A DNA stretch of 64,000 nt, from NCBI GenBank assembly GCA_914767715.1, contig OU612074.1, positions 22,554,062-22,618,061 of the forward strand. Reading direction: 5' to 3'. Source of the stretch: Membranipora membranacea. Taxonomy: Eukaryota; Bryozoa; Gymnolaemata; Cheilostomatida; Membraniporidae. Position numbers and translations under genes: made by a program. Each line of letters opens with the position of its first letter. The first letter of the stretch is position 1. This document shows positions 59,313 to 64,000 of the stretch, piece by piece. The notes under the pieces are model-generated. The model saw nothing but the letters and a program-made list of their open reading frames with translations, had not been told where the DNA came from and searched no databases.

Positions 59313-61695
59313 TCACTTTGAATATGTTGATGAGGCGACCCAAAGAGCAGCGCTCAAGCAGATGAGTGTGCACAACATCAAGAAGTAGGCGGAGGCTGGC
59401 GAGATGGCGAGAGATTGGGATAGATGGAAGGGGATGGCAATTCTAGGGCAATATTCCACTAGGAGTTCTGCAACATGAGTCAAGTAAGTCAAGCTAAATA
59501 AACCACTGGAAAGACATTTAGACATCACCTCTGCATCATATGAGAGTTTTTGGTAGAAATTAATTGAAAACAATAATTTCTTTTGGAAAAAGCCGAAAAT
59601 ATTTTTTGCCTAAAAAATTGATCTCAACGCATAGAAAATGAACTATTACCCATTGAGATATCATCCCCATCTCATTAAAACATTTGTATGGAACTTTAAG
59701 TTTATGATGTTTTACTTATTTTAGCTGATAATACTAACTTTTATAATTTGATTGATGAGATTATTTTAGATTTTTGATCTTTGAGTTTTGGATTTGGGCT
59801 TCTGATCTTCATTTCATATCAATGGTGACTTAAGGTCATGCCTCGCCTAGGATACTAATTTGAGAACTACTGGTCAGATTTTTCTTGATTTTTCATTCTA
59901 ATTGTAGCTTTTCCTGGATTAACAAATTCCGAAACCTTAATATTCTTTAATTTAATTTAATTTCTTATGATTGTGGTTGCAATTTAAAATATTTAAACTA
60001 CTTGTGCCCATGCAAATGAATAGGAGCTGCCAATAACTAGGAGAATCTTGCTCAGAGGCCTCACAACCCATTATTTGTATCAAACCAGGATTTGCAGCGC
60101 AAATTGTCCCGACAAAACTAATTTGTGATAATAAATTGCAGTAGCAATCCTTGGCATATATTTTTAAGTACCAGAGAAGGTAAGTCCTACAGCAACAGAC
60201 AGGAACTGACAAGCCAGCTTGTGAAAAATTGTAAAAAACACTAAAAATGCCTGGATTTCAGAGACTCATATTACTACGCCAAATCTAGTGCAGAAACATT
60301 GCAGGCAAAAAATCATGAATGGTTGGATTTTGCTCTGAATTTATCAGGTATTTATTTCGATTCAAATAGAGCTGCTGATTCAAAACTTGGGAATACACAA
60401 AAGGGATATTATGGTAGATATTTCCGATGCCATTGACCGCTCAACATATATTTTGTTTGAAGTTAGCTGAGCAAAATGAGTATTGAGTTAACAGCCTGCG
60501 TCTGAAAGACTGTGTGATATTCATTCTGATTATACCCCTTCTCCCACACAAAAGTATCATTTGGTTCACATAAATGCCTACCAAGGAGGACGCCACTATT
60601 AGAAAGAGTTATTCAGTCTAGATAAGGTTCTCACATAATTTTACTTTTAGGTAAAAGTGCATTTTTGTTAAAATTTTGACTATTTTAGAAGTATTTTCAA
60701 GCAATGCTGAGAGGAAACAATAGAAAGATCGGCGATCAATGATGTAACTCTAGAAAACCAAAAGTTAATTGTTGAAGCACCATTGTCTTGGATAGATCAG
60801 TCACTCCCGCTACCTTTAAAGACCCAAAAGCGAATTAAATTTTGGAATGTTTGAGATCTGCTTGATAAAGATAGCGAAAAATGATGCGCTTTGGAAAATA
60901 AAAATAGTTTCGCCGAAACAGGAATGTTTGAGAACACCTTAAAATATGACCAACCAATTGTTTGCAGACACAAAGCACATGATTCAATAAAGTCGAATGT
61001 TAATCGACTCTCAAGTTCGAATTAGAACGATATCTGCTGGGTCTATATAAACAATTGGAGAGGCACAAAACCAAACAAACAGCTTTGGTGAAGGTTGGGT
61101 TATATGCGATTCTCTTAGATTGATTTTTTTGGAATATTTATGGAATAATCCATGTATATTCTATATCAAGAACTTGATGAGGTTATTGAATTACTCAGAA
61201 TTATACATATTGCATTACGGCCGAAAGGAGCGAGGATAATTCCATCTGAGAAAGTGAGGAGGTAAGTTTATCACAGTTGCGAAAACTCTTATTAATATTG
61301 CTTGGCAATATTCGAGTTTGAAATTCCTTTGTAAAACAATTTTCAAAAAGCTTCAGTTCAAGGCGAAGTTAAGTCCTTGGTTCATCGACTTATCATTGAT
61401 TATAATTTGTTGAAGCTCCATTGTTATTGACGATACCGCCATTCGTATTTACTGCGGAGGACCAATTGAATCCTAAGTCTTACTGAAGGTGAAATCATCA
61501 CCACACATATTGAATTGTCCTGGTAAGTATTTGGCCGGAGGACTACTGGTTATTCTGGTTACAAGTCACACTACTTTTTGATTTAATCCAACATTTCATA
61601 ACTGCAGTCTAAGTCTAAGTCTATGTCTTCATTGTGGAGAGGGTTTTCCCCTCTAGAGTACAGGTACTGGGACCCATGGTACTCAAGCCGCTCCC

Positions 61696-61719
61696 TATAC
61701 ATATATATATATATATATG
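61696..61719. repeat. AT microsatellite
   Basis: About 22-24 bases of alternating TA within the Mutator-like element. Others lie near 10794-10808 and 45987-46005. Confidence 0.9.
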
Positions 61720-62054
61720 TCTTCCCAGTAGTTTTCCTTAGCATCATCTACAAATTCAAGGTGAAAAATGATTTTCTGCCTTTTAGAAATAGCGGAAAAT
61801 GATTTTCCTGCCCTTTCGAAAAAGGATTTAAAAAACCTGAAATTTAGGCCGTTGATGGGGATGATATCTTAATGGATTTTAGTTCATTTTATATGCGCTG
61901 AGATAAATCTTTAGGGCAAAAAATATTTCCCGCTTTTTCAATAAAATTATTTTTTTGAAATGATTTCTACCAAAAACACTCGTATGATACAGTGGTGATG
62001 TCTAAATGTCTTTCCAGTAATTCTTTTTAGCATCGTCAACATATTCAAGGTGAA

Positions 62055-62155
62055 AAATAGTTTTCCGCCTTTTCGAAATAGCGGAAAATGATTTTCCGCC
62101 TTTTCGAAATAGTATAAAACGATTCTCCGTTATTAAACAGATTTTCCGCCTTTCC
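62055..62155 (-). repeat. Subterminal array of palindromic units (right)
   Basis: Inverted relatives of the units at 59173-59312 (CGGAAAATGATTTTCCG and TTTTCGAAATAG spacers). Confidence 0.8.
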
Positions 62156-62183
62156 GCATATTTCAGAACCCACAGAAGTATCG

Positions 62184-62482
62184 CATTGTGAGAGCCTGAT
62201 TTTCTTGCTGGTGGCATAGGTAAATCTTCTGCGGAAGGCATAGCAATCTTGTATGTTGTCAATCAGAGGGGATTGCATTACGGTGTCCTGTTTGTCTTCA
62301 TCAGTGAGCTTCCTATCATCAACCGATATACTACGACCAAGCATATTTTTGTACATTTCATCTTCTGGAAGAAGTAGCTCGGTAACATCTCCTGGATAGG
62401 ATATCAAAGTGGAAGTCATTTTTGGTATTTGCCGAGTCACTGACGTGTTTTCCCATGCTTGACATGCTTGTATCATCGCCAC
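62184..62482 (-). CDS. Candidate exon of an unidentified gene, abutting a transposon
   Basis: Acceptor GATTGGCAG at 62483-62484, then VAMIQACQAWENTSVTRQIP, ELLLPEDEMYKNMLGRSISV and NIQDCYAFRRRFTYATSKKI in one open frame to the element boundary. Composition and length look genuinely coding. NIQDCYAFRRRF faintly recalls the IQECYxRRRE segment of heterotrimeric G-protein alpha subunits, but the rest does not fit and I do not assign it. If the transposon is removed, the frame continues for roughly 30 codons, so the insertion may interrupt an exon. Confidence 0.45.
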
Positions 62483-62662
62483 CTGCCAATCACAAGTGAA
62501 TCATTAAATAATACTCTTTAAAGTTGTTGTCTATATCTTCCACATCGGCTTGTTTGTCACGTTACCCTGGTCTGTGTCAAAAAAGAAAACTTTATGTTGT
62601 GTAACCAGAGATTTTGGATAATCTAAGCCTATTATAGGTCTCTAGATCACTGGACTACTTAC

Positions 62663-62715
62663 AGCCATTGTAGGTAAGTCATATCCTCCTGTGTTTGATT
62701 TCCTGCTCCTGCTTG
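62663..62715 (-). CDS. Candidate upstream exon of the same unidentified gene
   Basis: Open frame SRKSNTGGYDLPTMA followed by donor GCT|GTAAGT at 62661-62662. Phase 0, which matches the exon starting at 62482. The acceptor is not clear (AGCAGGAGCAG cluster near 62705-62715). A diverged copy of this segment occurs at 63915-63970. Confidence 0.35.
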
Positions 62716-62759
62716 CGAGTTATCACGAGTGTATAAGACAAGTCACATGACAAACAAAA

Positions 62760-63370
62760 ATTGAAGCGGTGCGCCTGTATGTATTGCTCCAGACTACGAA
62801 CATTATTACATTTTCATGTTTGGAAGTTATCCCATCAAATGTAATAAGCGGACAACTACTTATTTACAACTTTGAGAGTAAAACTTACGTTTTATTTAGA
62901 GACTACAAGCAGACGCCATCTTGTCAAGCATGTGTAAGCAACAATTTAGTTCTATTTCCAAACCTACTTTTTATTCAATTTATACAAAAATAGAACAATG
63001 TGGATCAGAGCAGTAAGGAGGGTAGTAAGATTGAGTCATGGCCCAACTCTGGGCAGACCTCAAACGAACTGCAATTTGAATGATTTTGAGAGTAACTTGA
63101 TGTGAAAACTCAGCAACAGTTTATTCATTACACTGACTGTCATATGCCACTGATGTTACCTATCAACAATAGAGTGAAATCTTCATCTATGTCTGTATTT
63201 ACGTTCAAGGATGCAGTCTACCAATGGCTCAATGAGTTGATAGGTGTGTAATTTATATTGTGACACAAAATAATTCCCACAAGTTGGTGATTTTGAAATG
63301 GCTGTTGAAAAGTGATAATAGTTTGGCTGATCATCTTGCTCTACTCCAATATCTAGCTAGATTAGGCAGC
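62760..63370. other. Unassigned spacer left of tRNA-Glu
   Basis: No supported gene. A 74-codon plus-strand ORF (62769-62993) has no recognisable features. Confidence 0.5.
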
Positions 63371-63379
63371 CAAAAGCTC

Positions 63380-63451
63380 TTCCCAGACGGGGAATCGAAC
63401 CCCGGCCACGGCGGTGAGAGCGCCGGATCCTAACCACTAGACCACCTGGGA
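63380..63451 (-). tRNA. tRNA-Glu (anticodon CTC)
   Basis: 72 nt. Acceptor stem TCCCAGG/TCTGGGA, A-box TGGTCTAGTGG, anticodon stem CGGCG/CGCCG around loop CTCTCAC (anticodon CTC at 63418-63416), T arm CGGGGTTCGATTCCCCG, discriminator A. It closely matches metazoan tRNA-Glu, lacks an intron, and a TTTT run follows about 5 nt past the 3' end as a Pol III terminator. Looks functional. Confidence 0.96.
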
Positions 63452-63914
63452 CTGATATACTGAGGGTAAGGGGGGGGGGGAGCAAAGGAACAGACAAGAA
63501 GGAAAATCCTTAGTAATTGGCCATACTGCCAAAAATAACTGCTAGGTTTATTTCTACATGGGTGGATAATTAGGGATTGATTACAGTAATTAAAAGCTGT
63601 TTGCTCATGTGGCAAACTAGCACTGATAAACAATCATGTAGTTATTGCAGCAGTGTACTTTTAGGAATAAAGCCACACACCTTTGACTAAATTTAAAAAT
63701 GACATTTATTTTTTATAGGAAGTTCTCCTCCCTGCCTTTTGTTGATTTTCATCAATATTTTTTTTTATCAGATTCCCGACTAGTGGCCAAACTAGTGAAT
63801 GATGTCTACCAGCTACCTGACAAATGAATTGTTCTTACAGTAAAGATTTTGTAATGTGAATAAATGTGATATCGTATTCAGGAGATGGAAGAGAGTTTAT
63901 GTACAGCGTGCATC

Positions 63915-63975
63915 TAAAAAACTGAACTAATTACAGGCATTGATATGCTAAGTCACATCCTCCTTTGTTGTATTT
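63915..63975 (-). pseudogene. Diverged copy of the 62663-62715 exon-like segment
   Basis: Translation SKKYNKGGCDLAYQC aligns with SRKSNTGGYDLPTMA, and the following CTGTAATTAG aligns with CTGTAAGTAG, so the apparent donor is altered. It may be a duplicated exon, a neighbouring paralogue or a relic; the window ends here. Confidence 0.35.
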
Positions 63976-64000
63976 CTTACTCTTACTGCTTGTGTTTTGG

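Larger units (their letters stand above)
59133..62171. mobile_element. Mutator-like element with long inverted ends and palindromic subterminal repeats
   Basis: Flanked by an 11-12-bp direct repeat (ACAGAAGTATC/G) at 59122-59133 and 62172-62183. Left end GAGTTCTGGAAAACGCAGAA and right end, inward, GGGTTCTGAAATATGCGGAA are inverted copies; similarity continues for several hundred bp (left to about 59710, right from about 61845). Each end holds several ~31-bp units built on GCGGAAAATCGTTTTCCGC. A further end-like block at 61734-61830 suggests internal duplication or nesting. No transposase found in 59.7-61.7 kb. The size of the direct repeat fits Mutator-like transposition; family assignment is inference. 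Confidence 0.65.

Noticed and set aside
59167-59388. 73-codon ORF and its minus-strand counterpart near 62002-62262 as a gene family
   Set aside because: Both are translations of the palindromic subterminal repeats of the Mutator-like element.
62184-62482. Heterotrimeric G-protein alpha subunit exon
   Set aside because: Only one short stretch (NIQDCYAFRRRF) is similar, with an extra residue. The neighbouring sequence does not fit the helical domain, and no P-loop or DVGGQ motif was found nearby.

Overview
The window is animal (metazoan) nuclear DNA. It is AT-rich, its genes are broken into many short exons with GT/AG boundaries, the spaces between them hold microsatellites, minisatellites, foldback DNA and decayed retrotransposons, and a eukaryotic tRNA-Glu gene lies near the right end. 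The proteins are divergent animal orthologues. A non-vertebrate, probably marine invertebrate, is the most likely source, but I cannot name it from sequence alone.

Layout. 1-8.8 kb holds no gene I can name; two weak plus-strand exon candidates sit at 2-174 and about 1275-1436. 8865-16992 (minus) is a complete six-exon mitochondrial pyrimidine-nucleotide carrier of the SLC25A33/36 group (354 aa). 18497-44189 (minus) is a complete MSH2 mismatch-repair gene: I could join 23 coding exons with consistent phase into 2757 nt (918 aa plus stop), against 934 aa in human MSH2. The two genes are head-to-tail, about 1.5 kb apart. MSH2 intron 12 (24659-34801, 10.1 kb) carries on the same strand a two-exon nested gene (29884-31243) for an unidentified 174-aa protein with an N-terminal hydrophobic leader. 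The same intron holds a 2.2-kb hAT-like element and a 468-bp foldback; intron 11 holds an intact 857-bp hAT MITE with a perfect 8-bp target duplication.

Right of MSH2 (44.2-64 kb) is gene-poor and repeat-rich: relics of a Ty3/Gypsy pol (RNase H) and of several non-LTR retrotransposons (endonuclease and reverse transcriptase), an 8 x 34-bp minisatellite, several long inverted repeats, and a 3-kb Mutator-like element (about 59133-62171) with an 11-12 bp direct repeat at its ends. That element lies directly against, or inside, a candidate exon (about 62184-62482, minus) of an unidentified gene. A tRNA-Glu(CTC) gene lies at 63380-63451 (minus).

MSH2 (nuclear mismatch recognition) and the carrier (mitochondrial pyrimidine nucleotide import) have no obligatory functional link. 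The main unexplained items are the nested intronic gene, the unidentified exon cluster at 62-64 kb, and the tandem arrays that touch coding or splice signals.
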